Source of the DNA: Fragilaria crotonensis | Lineage: Eukaryota > Bacillariophyta > Fragilariophyceae > Fragilariales > Fragilariaceae | Reading direction: 5' to 3' | Length of the DNA: 48,912 nt | NCBI GenBank assembly: GCA_022925895.1 | Contig: JAKSYS010000488.1 | Span: 1-48,912 of the forward strand | The notes under the pieces: model-generated | Told to the model about the DNA's origin: nothing | The model's input: the letters and a program-made list of their open reading frames with translations, nothing else | Databases searched by the model: none | Program-made: the position numbers and the translations under genes | In this document: in pieces, positions 11,172 to 23,917 of the stretch | Numbering within the stretch: the stretch's first letter is position 1 | Layout: each line of letters opens with the position of its first letter

Positions 11172-11624
11172 GCTTGTTCTACAAATGATGTTTACAAATT
11201 TGTGAGTGGGGCTAACTGCCAGCAAGTTGAGAGGAAGCGAGATAAAAGATGAGGAGGGCTCGCAATGTCGAGATTCAGACGGATACGGTTCGGGAAGTTC
11301 GACAATCAAGCAGGATTGCACCAAAATGTGAGGTTATCTGTGTGGTTAGCAGTTGACAGTGGAATCCTGTGAGCTTCAGTATGTGTTTGGTGTACAGTAG
11401 GTCATTCGTACTCGAGTACTAAGTAGTAATATAAGTACCATGCACTCCAGTAGAAGTCAAGCAACGTAGTACTCCAGTACTTGTACTCAAGAACTACATT
11501 ACTGGAGTACCAGGTTATGTCTATAGTTCTGCACAAGGAGTACTGTCTACTGTCAATCGAGGTACCTGGTACCTCCTGGTACCTGGTAGTCAAAAAATGG
11601 TACTCCAGGTATCGGAGTCGATTT
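11172..11624. other. GTAC-rich intergenic DNA
   Basis: Within about 11400-11600 there are roughly a dozen GTAC tetramers, arranged in overlapping palindromes such as GGTACCTGGTACC and CTCCAGTACTTGTACTC. No gene is visible. Similar texture recurs in most long intergenic gaps here and is nearly absent from coding exons. Confidence 0.6.
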
Positions 11625-11632
11625 CTCTCATC

Positions 11633-12956
11633 CAGGCCTCATTATTTTCGGGTTTTTTATTAATTTCGGGAATTTTCCCGAAATTAAGGTCTGAGAAACT
11701 CCCGAAAATAACGGTGACGTGGCACTTTTCTCTCGTACAACGCCGTGTTAAAAATGGTCGAACTTTGACGGTCAAAGGGATGGTGAAAAACTGTCGGAAT
11801 TTCAATTCTGAAGTTACAACCATCTCCCCATCACACCCAAGAAGTCCATAGGCGCATTGGAATTCAATAAAAATTAAAATATGAAGTGTCCTGTGCAGAC
11901 TTGTGCGTGTGTGTTTGTGTCAAAAGCTACGTTGGCTGTGGTATGTTTGTTGCGTACAACCTTCGGGTTTGGCAATACTGGTACTCCTGGCAGCAAACTG
12001 CACATGAAAGTGGACACAACATAATAGAATCTTAACAGATCTACCATTGAACAATTCAAATAGCATTGTGAGCCATCTTTGCAAACATCTGCATTGATTT
12101 AAGAGGATGATTGGAGCAAGAATTTTACTGAAATCGTAGAATACTAAGAAGTCTCAAGCAAGAGTGCAGCAGATGCATGCCAAATTAGCTAAAGTAGCTA
12201 TGAAGAAAGTGGAAGCAGTGCAACAAGATCACCATACCATGGTGCTGGTCTGAAGTCAATGACATCTCATTTTTCTTTCAATTGTGGATGGGTGTTGTGG
12301 AGCAATGGAGTTGTTGAGAATGCTGGGAAATCAATGATGAGATTCCTGCATGGTTCTTCAACAAGAACTAAGATCTGTGTTTCATGGCACCAAGTGATAT
12401 CATAAGAGCATAACAACATCAGAATATTTGCCTCTTGGCAAACATCTGAGAGGAAACATTGAGAGCATTGACGCCAACTTTGGACATCTAAGCCAGAATA
12501 GCCTACTAGTATGGTGATCATGAAGGTGAAGTAGTGTGTAGCTTGAAAGGCAGTGACAAGATTGGATGCAATAGGATGCACAAATTGCTTTCTTCAGAGA
12601 CTGTCTGACCTTTGGCTCACTGCTGGTGTGTTGCCCAGTATGAGCTTGCTGGAATCTGGCTTTGCCATCATCATTTTGCAAAGAGATCAACATTAGGAGA
12701 GATTGAAGCATTACCAACATCACCAGCCCCAATGAATCACTTTTACAGTGCACACAAGAACACAGAAACCTTCATGAGCCTTTCTATTTAGTAAGCAGTC
12801 TATCAATGGAACAAAAGGGTGTACTTTGGGCACTAAATGGTGAGTAAACAATGCCATTTAGGCAATTCCCGAATTTAATCCGAAAATAAGTTTTCAAAAC
12901 TCCCGAATTTAGCTATTTTCGTTATTTTCGGATTTACACGAAAATAAGGAGGCCTG
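11633..12956. mobile_element. Non-autonomous hAT-like DNA transposon, 1324 bp
   Basis: The element begins CAGGCCTCATTATTTTCG and ends with the inverted counterpart (read on the minus strand, CAGGCCTCCTTATTTTCG). More loosely matching AT-rich repeats of the type CCCGAAATTAA and CCCGAATTTA continue inside each end. It is flanked by perfect 8-bp direct repeats CTCTCATC at 11625-11632 and 12957-12964. An 8-bp target duplication with termini beginning CAG is characteristic of hAT elements. The interior has no recognisable transposase; minus-strand frames at 12267-12753 show no family features. The right end lies 105 bp upstream of the TRAPPC3 start codon. Confidence 0.85.
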
Positions 12957-13068
12957 CTCTCATCCCATGTGTTTCGGCCTCGCGCTGTGGTTGTACTGTA
13001 CTGTATCTCCTGTCTAAAGTCCAGGTACACTTTTGCCCCTCTAACGTCTCCTGTCCACTCTTACGACA

Positions 13069-13650
13069 ATGTCAAAATCAACTGCTGCTGCTAATGGTCA
13101 AGCTCTATGGCAAAAGATGCCAAAGGCGAATGCCGAGCTCTTCGCTTTGACCTACGGATCTCTGGTGACGGAACTCGTGCGTGACTACGACAGCATCGAC
13201 GAAATAAATCAGCAATTGGAAAAGATGGGCTACAGCATTGGCGTTCGATGCGTCGACGAATTTCTCGCCAAGGCAGATCAGGCGAATATGAGTATTCCGG
13301 CATGTCGGGCTCTCGGTGAGACAGCCGAAGTTCTGGCCAAGACAGGCTTTCGCATGTTCTTGGGAATCAGTGCCGATGTTCAAATGCATAGTGAATCGAG
13401 TTTTTCGTTGCTGATCAACGAAAATCCGCTCTCCCTCTTTGTTGAGCTTCCTGCGGACCCAAAGTTTAAGACACTAAAGTACAGTAACCTGTATTGTGGA
13501 GTTCTCCGAGGTGCTCTGGAGCAGGTCAATTTGAAGGTGGAATGCACCTTCGTCAAGGATGTTTTGCAGGGGGACGACATCAACGAAATTAGAGTGGAAT
13601 TAAAGGAAGTCCTGGCAGATGGAGCGGGAGAAGAATACCAGGAGGAATAG
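13069..13650 (+). CDS. TRAPPC3: TRAPP complex subunit 3 (Bet3)
   Basis: The product is 193 residues, close to the usual size of Bet3. Bet3 is a core subunit of the TRAPP tethering complexes at the ER-Golgi boundary, which act as exchange factor for Ypt1/Rab1. Recognisable features are ELFALTYGSLVTELVRDY near the N-terminus, GYSIGVRCVDEFLAK with a cysteine at about residue 61 (the position of the palmitoylated Cys in the family), a FRMFLGISADV segment, and the C-terminal YSNLYCGVLRGALEQVNLKV that precedes a final beta strand. It is a single exon ending in an acidic tail (GEEYQEE). The upstream region is only about 105 bp long before a transposon end, so the promoter may lie partly inside that element. 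Confidence 0.92.
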   Translation: MSKSTAAANGQALWQKMPKANAELFALTYGSLVTELVRDYDSIDEINQQLEKMGYSIGVRCVDEFLAKADQANMSIPACRALGETAEVLAKTGFRMFLGISADVQMHSESSFSLLINENPLSLFVELPADPKFKTLKYSNLYCGVLRGALEQVNLKVECTFVKDVLQGDDINEIRVELKEVLADGAGEEYQEE

Positions 13651-14315
13651 CACGCACGGCTGCAAAATGCTCAAGCTATCCACGTTTGAGCGAATAATTC
13701 AATTGATTCATGATACGGCGCGTGATAGCAGCGTAGCAGTATAGCAACTCTGACGTTAGTGCACGGCTTAACTCATTCCCTTAATGACCAACACACTTGC
13801 TGTGAGTAGTCTGTTGAGTGTCGAACGCCTTGAGAAAGGCATTAGCCTTTCTCAAAGTACAAGTACTTGTACTCTACTATCGTTCAGAGCGTTATACCAC
13901 TCCACAGATGCGAGTACTGTACACTGCGCACTCTGCACTGCACAACCCAAACCCCAAACTGTACATGTACTTGTACCTACGCCCATCAAAGACTTGAAAG
14001 TTCCGAGATGGCCTACGAAGTATAAATAAGTTATGCGTTATGCGTTATGCAACTTCCGAGATTCAATTTTCAACCCGGAGTGACAAAGATTCCGTGGCGC
14101 CTTCGAAACGTACATCCATCCCAGTGGAAAACCACTACAGAAGGAACTTCCACTTCATAATAAAGGTGTCTGCTGTCTGCAAGACTAAAAGTGGTGATGG
14201 GGATACAACATACAACAATGCCAGAGCACGATATGGTCACATGTCCCCTGTCATAAAAAAGATACCGGACGCTTTGAGAGCAGCACTTCGTATCGGTTAC
14301 ATACAAGTACACACC
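13651..14315. other. Intergenic region between TRAPPC3 and the GH5 gene
   Basis: No supported gene. A GTACTTGTACTC cluster lies around 13857-13875 and a similar one near 13960-13980. The frame of the GH5 gene is open upstream to 14040, but the first 92 codons lack protein features and precede a clear signal peptide, so they are treated as 5' UTR. Confidence 0.5.
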
Positions 14316-16791
14316 ATGAGGACGACGACTCCCTTAACCGCCTTTCTTTTTACGGCCTTGATGGCTGCGGCTGTGGTTGTCGCTCAAGAAAACCAGTTTG
14401 CCACGAACACTACCAACGATGTCGATGATAGCGTCGAATTTTCTCATTTTGTTGCCCATCTCAGCAATCAAACGTGCTCATCAGATTCCCATGCTCGTCC
14501 TTTCAATAACCAGATCCGTGGCGTCAATTTGGGAGGCTGGATGGTCCTTGAACCCTGGATCACGCCATCTCTTTTCTACCAGTTTCTCGGCGGCGACGAA
14601 ACCAATACGGCATTCGATACCTACACATTTTGTAAGGTTTTGGGCGCCGAAGAGGCAAACAGGCAGCTTCGTCGCCACTGGGAAACATGGGTGACGGAGG
14701 ATATCATCAAAGAGCTGGCTTCTTCGGATGCTGTCAACTCACTGCGTTTGCCTGTAGGTGATTACATGTACAAGCCTTATGGACCGTACGGTAAGTGAAT
14801 TGGGTCCTTTTTCCTGGATGACTGGCACCAATCGTATCTGGATTTTTCAACGTTCCTCTGCACGCGCATGCTAATCGTATTTCCCGAACCCTGCACTCGC
14901 TCCCCTCTGTAAAACAAAGTTGGATGCACGGATGGTGCTCTCGACTACATCGACCAATTATTGGATTGGGCTTACGCCAGCGGTCTGACTGTCCTATTCG
15001 ACATTCATGCCATGAAGGGATCGCAAAACGGCTTTGACAATTCAGGACAGACCATGGGCTTTCAGTGGACCACCAAGCTGAACACTGAGCCTGCCAATTT
15101 GGTCACGTTTGAACATTGGCCAATTCGAACGGCCGAGTGGATGGGACAATTTGATCTCGACTCCACAAGTTATCCAGAGATCAATCATGACAACCTCAAG
15201 CATTCTTTGGAGGTTATCGAGATACTTGTCAAGACCTACTCAGGTCACCCTGCTGTTCTAGGGCTGGAACCGGTCAACGAACCTTGGCAATACACACCGA
15301 TCGATCAATTGAAAAAGTTTTACTGGGATGGTTATCTCATCATGAAAAAGAACGCTCCATACTGGAAATACATCATGCACGATTCGTTCAGATTTGACAC
15401 CAATATCTGGGGTGGTTTTATGGCTGGGTAAGTCTTTTCGTTCTTAGTGCATCCAAACCTTGTTATTGACACCACCTCACGTTTGTGTTGCAGCTGCCCA
15501 GATCGCGCTCTCGACACTCACATTTATCAAGCTTGGTCTGACCCTTCTTCTCGGGCCTTTTTCTACAACGACGCTTGTCAACAAAAGAACTACATTGCGA
15601 ATATGGAGCGCGAGTTTGGTCCTGTTGTAGTTGGTGAATGGTCTCTAGCGACTGACAATTGTGCCATGTGGTTAAATGGGTTCAATGACAACTTGTCGGG
15701 TTTCCCTCGATTGCCTTGCAAGTACATCCCTTGTTCACCCCCATACATGGGCACGGAACAACCAGGAACTCCTCTCGATCCCAGCAAGCCAATCCAAGGA
15801 CCGTATGGAACTGGTATGAGTGGACCGATCTTTGGATACGTAAGTGCACTTAGATGACAACGCGTTCCCATTTTCGTTGCATTCTGTCACACTAACCTTC
15901 ACATCAAAGTGTCCCGTCACTAGAGATTGGCTTAAGGAATCATCGGGAAATCCGCAAACTGGTAAAGACTGGATTCGTGCTCCACCAGAGGCGCCCCCGA
16001 GAATGGACGACACCGATGTCGTCATGACTCGATTGGCCTACAAGAAAATCAATGCCTTCTCAGGAATTGGTCACGGTTTTTACTTCTGGAATTTTAGGAC
16101 TGATGTGTATGAACCTTCCTGGTCGTACATGGCAGCCTTGGACCGAGGGTGGATCCCAAAGGGTAACCTGGATGACCCCAAGATTTTGGATGCATGTCGT
16201 CATGAAGATAATGGAGAATACAACTGTATTGTGAAGCGTCCACAGCTCGATCAAAATGTCCGAAATGGCATCAAGTTTTGCCTCAACGTTGAGGGTGTGG
16301 TCAACCAGACGTACGTTGATAATCTCAGCGGGAAAGAGTTGATGGAGGAGGCCGACCGCGTCCTCAACGAATTCTGGCAGACGCACCGTACCACGGGAGC
16401 TACCTGCGATTTTGGTGGCGTCGGCATGTTAGTCGAGCTTAATACTACCATCCGTGATGATGACGCTGCCGTTCCTGATGACGATGAATACGCACCGCAG
16501 ATCAAGTATGTCGGCATCAATCTGTGGGTGGTTGCTAGCACTTTGCTACTTGCTGGTGTAGTTGGCGGTGGCATTGGTTTTGTTGTTGCAATGAATGTCA
16601 ACAAAAATTCAATCGCCAGGTACGCCAGAGTCGCCTGTTTAACTCGTTTGCAAGCAATCCCGCGCTTCGGAAGTCGCTTGCGGTGGACAGGTACGAATAC
16701 GAAGAGCTTAATGATATACGACACGACCAAAGGCCCCTGGGACGAGCATAGAGAAATCGGAATGGGGCGTCAATTGGGATTTGATGCATAA
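14316..16791 (+). CDS. GH5-family beta-1,3-glucanase, secreted and membrane-anchored
   Basis: Four exons: 14316-14790, 14920-15427, 15494-15839 and 15910-16791, with introns of 129, 66 and 70 nt and donors GTAAGT. Together they give about 578 residues. The start MRTTTPLTAFLFTALMAAAV is a signal peptide. The enzyme carries the exo-beta-1,3-glucanase hallmarks RGVNLGGWMVLEPWITPSLF, DIHAMKGSQNGFDNSG, the acid/base Glu in LGLEPVNEPW, the GCPDRALDTHIYQAW segment, and the nucleophile Glu in VVVGEWSLATD. A hydrophobic helix near the C-terminus (GINLWVVASTLLLAGVVGGG) followed by a basic tail implies a type I membrane anchor. Likely substrate is chrysolaminarin or cell-wall beta-1,3-glucan, outside the plasma membrane or in the vacuole. 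It is convergent with the DNA ligase gene, with 67 bp between stops. Confidence 0.9.
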
Positions 16792-16858
16792 TGCACACAG
16801 AGTAGTCGACAGAAAAAAACGCCATCGCGGTTAAGGCATTTAAGTAGGAATACATGTA

Positions 16859-19215
<2,357 letters not shown>

Positions 19216-20077
19216 CGATTGTAGTGATGCGCGGTCAGCCGTCAAAGAACGATTGGCATCTCATGATGTGCCGCACATCGTTGTGTTGCAAGTTCCTCCG
19301 ACGGAGTCGTTCTGTTGCTTGCCTGTTGCCTGTGTACAGAGTTAGTACTACAAGGTACGCTGTACCGGTATTACTGTTCTCTACATCTAGCGTGCTCCAG
19401 TAGCGGTGAGTACAGCACTGGTGTACTGGTACCAGCAACCATCCTACATACCAGTTGCAAATACTGTATGCAAAAATGACAGAGGACAGAGCACAGAGAA
19501 CACCTTCGATACCGAGTACCGAGTACTACTAGTACTACCGGTAGTACTTGCACTTCGTATATTGTACTACAACGAGTACTGTACTTGTATGCATACATGT
19601 TACGTGGTACCACTGTAGATTTACCTGGTATTCATACAATACCCCGAGTACGTAGCACCAGGTAGGTTGCATATGGGCAATTTGATGGAACAAGGGTTGA
19701 TCGAACGGTTCGCAATTCACGAAATGCATATAGTACGTATGTAGTAGCATATAGCATCATCACATTCATCCTTCATCTTGCACGAATCACAGATTCTCCT
19801 CGCAAAGAAGAACGAATATCCGGTGTACTGTACTACTGTACCGTTCTCCCGTATCGTACAGTCTACAGTCTGTCTGGATTGTACGTGGTACTAGTACTTC
19901 AAGTTCTGTACAATAGACACTCCGAACCATTGGATGGCAATGGCGTTTTTGCTGACGAAACAAAATAAACAGAGGATGACATCACAAATCAGACCGTGAC
20001 GCATCACTACTCACTACTCAGACATTCGCATTCAGTATCCTCTCATTTTTCCAACATTTTGGCCGACGACGACGACC
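19216..20077. other. Divergent intergenic region between ligA and the first GlcG/HbpS gene
   Basis: No gene is supported. It should contain both promoters. GTAC palindromes are dense from 19340 to 19900 (for example GAGTACTACTAGTACTACC). Confidence 0.5.
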
Positions 20078-20593
20078 ATGTCAGGCTTCCTTCACTACAA
20101 GACATTGTCCTTGGAGGTGGCTGACGAGATTGCCTCCCATGCTATCCAGACGGCCAAGGATAATGGCTTCAACCCTTTGGCAGTCTGCGTTCTGGATGCC
20201 GCCGGTGTGCCGGTTGTTACGAAGCGAATGGATCAGTGTGTTGGTCCAGCCTTTTTGACCATTGCCCAGCACAAGGCAAATACCTGTGTTCGCATGCGAA
20301 TGTCGTCGCGTGCGTATGGAGACAAGTACCTGCCTGGTAATGCCACTCCAGCCATGATGGTGCGCATCCTTAGCCAGATTCATTCGAATGATGGAGAAGT
20401 TGCTTCCTTTCCAGGTGGTGTGGTCATTAAGGACGCTGAAAGTGGACAAATTATTGGTGCTGTTGGTTGTAGTGGAGCGGCTGGAGACGAAGATGAGTAC
20501 TGTGCATGGTCTGGTATCAAGCACTCTTCGATTGGTGCCGCGGTTACTACCGAACCAGCGAACCATTGCTGTACTACGATGAAAAGTGAATGA
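20078..20593 (+). CDS. GlcG/HbpS-like protein (DUF336 family), copy 1
   Basis: The 171-residue protein spans one whole domain: LSLEVADEIASHAIQTAKDN, PLAVCVLDAAGVPVVTKRMD, AQHKANTCVRM, FPGGVVIKDAESGQIIGAVG and SGAAGDEDEYCAWSGI. This is the GlcG/HbpS fold. In bacteria some members bind haem and act in redox sensing, while others sit in glycolate operons. The role here is unknown. No signal peptide or transit peptide is evident, so it is probably cytosolic. It is a single exon with a good ACCATGT start. It is about 60% identical by eye to the gene at 39269-39784, including the shared ending EPAxHCCTT. It is convergent with gene X1, 196 bp away. Confidence 0.88.
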   Translation: MSGFLHYKTLSLEVADEIASHAIQTAKDNGFNPLAVCVLDAAGVPVVTKRMDQCVGPAFLTIAQHKANTCVRMRMSSRAYGDKYLPGNATPAMMVRILSQIHSNDGEVASFPGGVVIKDAESGQIIGAVGCSGAAGDEDEYCAWSGIKHSSIGAAVTTEPANHCCTTMKSE

Positions 20594-20789
20594 TCATTTT
20601 GGGTACTCGGAGTACTCGCTACGCACGTACTTCCAATTTCGATCTATTTAACCATGCAATAGGTATTGTTTCATTGCGTATGTGGACTTCATCAATTCTA
20701 TAATGTCCCATAACGTTGTCGATGGAACGAGGACGCAACGCTCGCAACCGTTTGCCGAGGGTTGCGTTGGACTGCGTGCCCTATTCCTT

Positions 20790-22052
20790 CTACCGTCGAC
20801 GTAATTTGGTTCGTTTTTTGGTAGAGACGTAAATGTGAAGGAGTCGATATTCCAAATCTTCCCGTCCATCGGAATCATTCTGGTGTGGAGTCAGCATCAT
20901 TTTTTGGGCCGTAACGGAGACATACGAATTCAGAATAAACGTACCATGGTCCACAAAGTGCCGCCCACGCAGCTGCTGTACTGATTGTCGCCTTTCGGAG
21001 ACAGGTATCGTTGCTGAAAATCTGCTGGCTTGCGCAACTGAGGACCGCTTACAGTCCAGGGGCAATCAACTCCAGGAATTTCCCTTACGAGGCAGTCAAC
21101 CAGGTGAGAAGGTAGGTATTGCAAATCTGCTGCTGTTCCACGATTTTTGGGAAGCGGCCTTGTCACAATGTAGAGGCCTACTGCGGTGCAACGTGAGGAT
21201 CATTTTTATGTCATCACGCCGTGACTCTGGAAAGGTTCATAACTCACCTTCATATGCAAACGAAGGAGGAGATATCCTTGGTCCATCCGAACCAAGTACG
21301 ACTTGTAGGTTCAAGTGTGGCGATAGCTCACGCTTTCCATGGACCGCTTCAAAGATGACACGAACATCCCCCAAGGACAGACGATCCGAACGTGAATCCT
21401 GAGACGTTCGCTTGAGTGCCTGCCGCAAGACACGAACCGTAGGAGGGTGTTCTTCTGAGAGTCTTGGATGAACTGTCTCCAATTTCGGAACGTTGGATAA
21501 ACAATTGTAAATCCATCCATCTGTCGAGACGAACTCGGGATCGGGGGAAGAATCAGGGCGCAGGAGACAATCATCATCAGACGTAAAGGAAAAGGCGATT
21601 GCGAAATCGTTATCTCGAATCTGAATAGGATGATCACTCACATCGTTCCATTCTTCATAACTCTGTGTTGTGTCTAGGATTCCCAGATGGTTGGTTTTTC
21701 TGTGGGATGATCATGAAATGTTGATTTTTGGAATCACAGTGACGTTACAAGTGAGGCAAAACTTGTTCCAAAAGCAAAACGTACAGGGGCAATCTTACCG
21801 TACAGGCGATAGTCTCGCAATGTCGAGATCAAGCGAGGCGCCGCTTGAAAAGTTAAGTAGGGGCGTACTCCAATCAACGATTGGCTGCTTCCATTGCGTG
21901 CCAAACAAGCTTTGTTGGGTGACAACCATGAGTGGGTCAGCGGGAACGTCGTCAGATCCACCACCACCACGACCTGGCGCCCCATCATTTCCCATGACCC
22001 AATAATCCAGTTGAGGCTCCCTGTCGCTGCATATGGTCTGGATCGTAGTCAT
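20790..22052 (-). CDS. Unknown conserved protein X1 (paralogue of the gene at 41459-42613)
   Basis: Four exons on the minus strand: 21799-22052, 21248-21660, 20945-21180 and 20790-20879, with introns of 138, 67 and 65 nt (donors GTAAGA, GTGAGT, GTACGT), giving about 330 residues. The last two introns fall at the same protein position and phase as in the paralogue. The conserved C-terminal half reads LGDVRVIFEAVHG, HLNLQVVLGSDGPRISPPSF, GLYIVTRPLPKNRG, CPWTVSGPQLRKP, QYSSCVGGTLWT and REDLEYRLLHIYVSTKKR. The N-terminus is variable and acidic. The start at 22052 (MTTIQTICSD) was chosen because the paralogue begins MTNTQTFSG. I do not recognise the family; no membrane helix or catalytic motif is visible, and the C-terminus is strongly basic. 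It follows the upstream gene at 22721 on the same strand. Confidence 0.82.
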
Positions 22053-22720
22053 GATGATTGGGAGAACGATCACCACGAAGATTTGGTCTACGTCGTGTTG
22101 TGGCAGTTTTCGAGTTTTAAGCGCAAACAAGTTAACGATCAATACGTGCAGGAAGAACGACCTGGTGGTTGAAAATGGGAACGACGCGGGCAACGGATGC
22201 GCATCCCAGGATTTGCGAGTTAAATTTTGAAAGTCTCAGTCGCATCGCTGTTTCGAACCTCTATGATACATCTCAACGGTTATCCAAGTGCGGTCGGGCT
22301 GTAGTCAGACGGAACGTTCGCTTGGTGTGGATGATGAGTGTTACGGACGTAGCCCTCCCACACGGGATGCTGTTATGCGCGAGCCGATCAATGCGGTGGC
22401 GATAATCAGAAAAGGAGCGTGCATTTATGAAGTCGAAAGCTGAAATGATCATCACTCCAACGCTCTCAAAGGCTCGACTTATTGAACTCGGATTCTCGTA
22501 GTCTCATCTTCATGCAGAGGGTTGCTTAAGGCATCATTCTATCTTGTGGGTTCGTTCTCGCATATGCGTGCGTCTGAACGCAAGCCAAAATAGCTAGACA
22601 AGGCAGCTCTACTGTATCAGTGGTAATCCCACCTATTTGTAGATCACGTTATTCGCTAGGTTGATAGGTGGTGCATCACCAAAAATCATAGACCCGTACC
22701 TCCATTGTTCAAGGAAGTGT
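22053..22720. other. Intergenic region upstream of X1
   Basis: No supported gene. It separates X1 from the downstream end of the acidic-tail gene on the same strand. Short frames here lack features. Confidence 0.4.
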
Positions 22721-23294
22721 TTACTCCTCCTCTTCCTCTTCTTCTTCCTCCTCCTCTTCATCCTCCTCCTCTTCGTCGTCGTCATCGTCGTCGTCATCTT
22801 CGCCAGGTTTGATAGCCTAAAATGCGAACGTGTGGGTAAGCTGTTTGAAGTGCCATTTGATTGTTCGAGACTTCAAAACGTCTACTCACCTTGTTTAGGA
22901 ACTCATCCCAATCCTTTTCCAAAGTACCAAACTCTCCCTTTCGGATCTCCTTCATGACTTGAATTTCCTTTTCTGTTGGAGCGTGATCCACATGTCCTGC
23001 CAGGAACGCACTGTCCGCTGCCTTCTTGCCCGCAGCATCCAGTTTCACTTCAGGTGCTGGCGGCGCTGGTGGCTTAGGATCCTTCATAAAACCCCACTGA
23101 ATCTTGAATTCTGGGTCGACAGCAGGCCAAACGAACCACACGGCCCCTACAATGAGGGGGAAGGCCCACGGGGCGGCTGGGCGGATGACACGGCCAGTGT
23201 TGCTGCTCCATTGGGCGAGAAACGCAACAGATCCAAAAATTGGAATAGGAATGCGTCCAACTGGGGACCTTGTCAACGCGGCAAGGAAAGACAT
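22721..23294 (-). CDS. Small membrane protein with polyacidic C-terminal tail, unknown function
   Basis: Two exons, 22890-23294 and 22721-22816, with a 73-nt intron (donor GTGAGT, acceptor TTTTAG), give 166 residues. The N-terminal ~60 residues are basic and hydrophobic (MSFLAALTRSPVGRIPIPIF, then a helix around PLIVGAVWFVWPAV), consistent with a small organelle membrane protein. A proline-rich linker (PKPPAPPAPE) leads to a charged helix (TEKEIQVMKEIRKGEFGTLE). The second exon encodes AIKPGE followed by eight Asp and then a nearly pure Glu run to the stop. The tail is coded by GAC/GAG-rich DNA and could be length-variable. An in-frame ATG further upstream (23348) was rejected in favour of MSFLAAL. 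I cannot assign a family; a mitochondrial inner-membrane accessory subunit is one guess. Confidence 0.75.
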
Positions 23295-23917
23295 GCTTTC
23301 AATCGGATCAGGATGTATATGATATCGAGCAAAGTAAGGGATCGGCAATCGTCACAGCGGTGGTATGATCAGAAGCGTCTCTGCTTGACGATCAACTCGA
23401 AACTGGATGAAACGAAATCACAGTACAAACCGGTACTAGTACTGCGTGTGCATATGTTCGCAGTTCGCAGTTCGCAGTAGCACAACGTACTGTACGGGAA
23501 TGGTAGATTCCTACATACTCCAGTACCAGTACTCTACAGATACAGTGGAAACTGAACGGCAGAACCAACGTCTTTATTAGAGGGCTCATCAGACTCGTAC
23601 AGTACTAGAGTACATACTAGTACCGGGCCTACCCCGCAACCCGTAACATCCATCGCCTTGAGTTTCGCCCTCACACTGTGAAAGTGGTGACGTCCGCGTT
23701 CATGATGACATCGTGTCGGAGATTTGTTCCGATGAGTAGTTTTAGTTTCCTTGTGAATTTAGATTTTAGCAAAGACCTTGCCGAGAGCGGTGCAGGAGCG
23801 TGCACAAGCCACCACGTACATACGCACCTCGTACTATTGTCGTGGAAGTCAGGCGAAATTGGTTTAAACCAAAAACCTTCCAAATCCTTTTTGTCGAAAT
23901 CGGGCTTTTGCCACCCT
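23295..23917. other. Intergenic DNA, GTAC-rich in its first half
   Basis: No gene is supported. It includes a 14-bp palindrome TTGGTTTAAACCAA near 23860 just before the inverted-repeat element. Confidence 0.4.

Noticed and set aside
12267-12753. Minus-strand frames within the hAT-like element
   Set aside because: No transposase motifs; Cys/Ser/Leu-rich composition typical of chance frames.
14040-14315. N-terminal extension of the GH5 frame
   Set aside because: It would bury the clear signal peptide starting at 14316; treated as 5' UTR.
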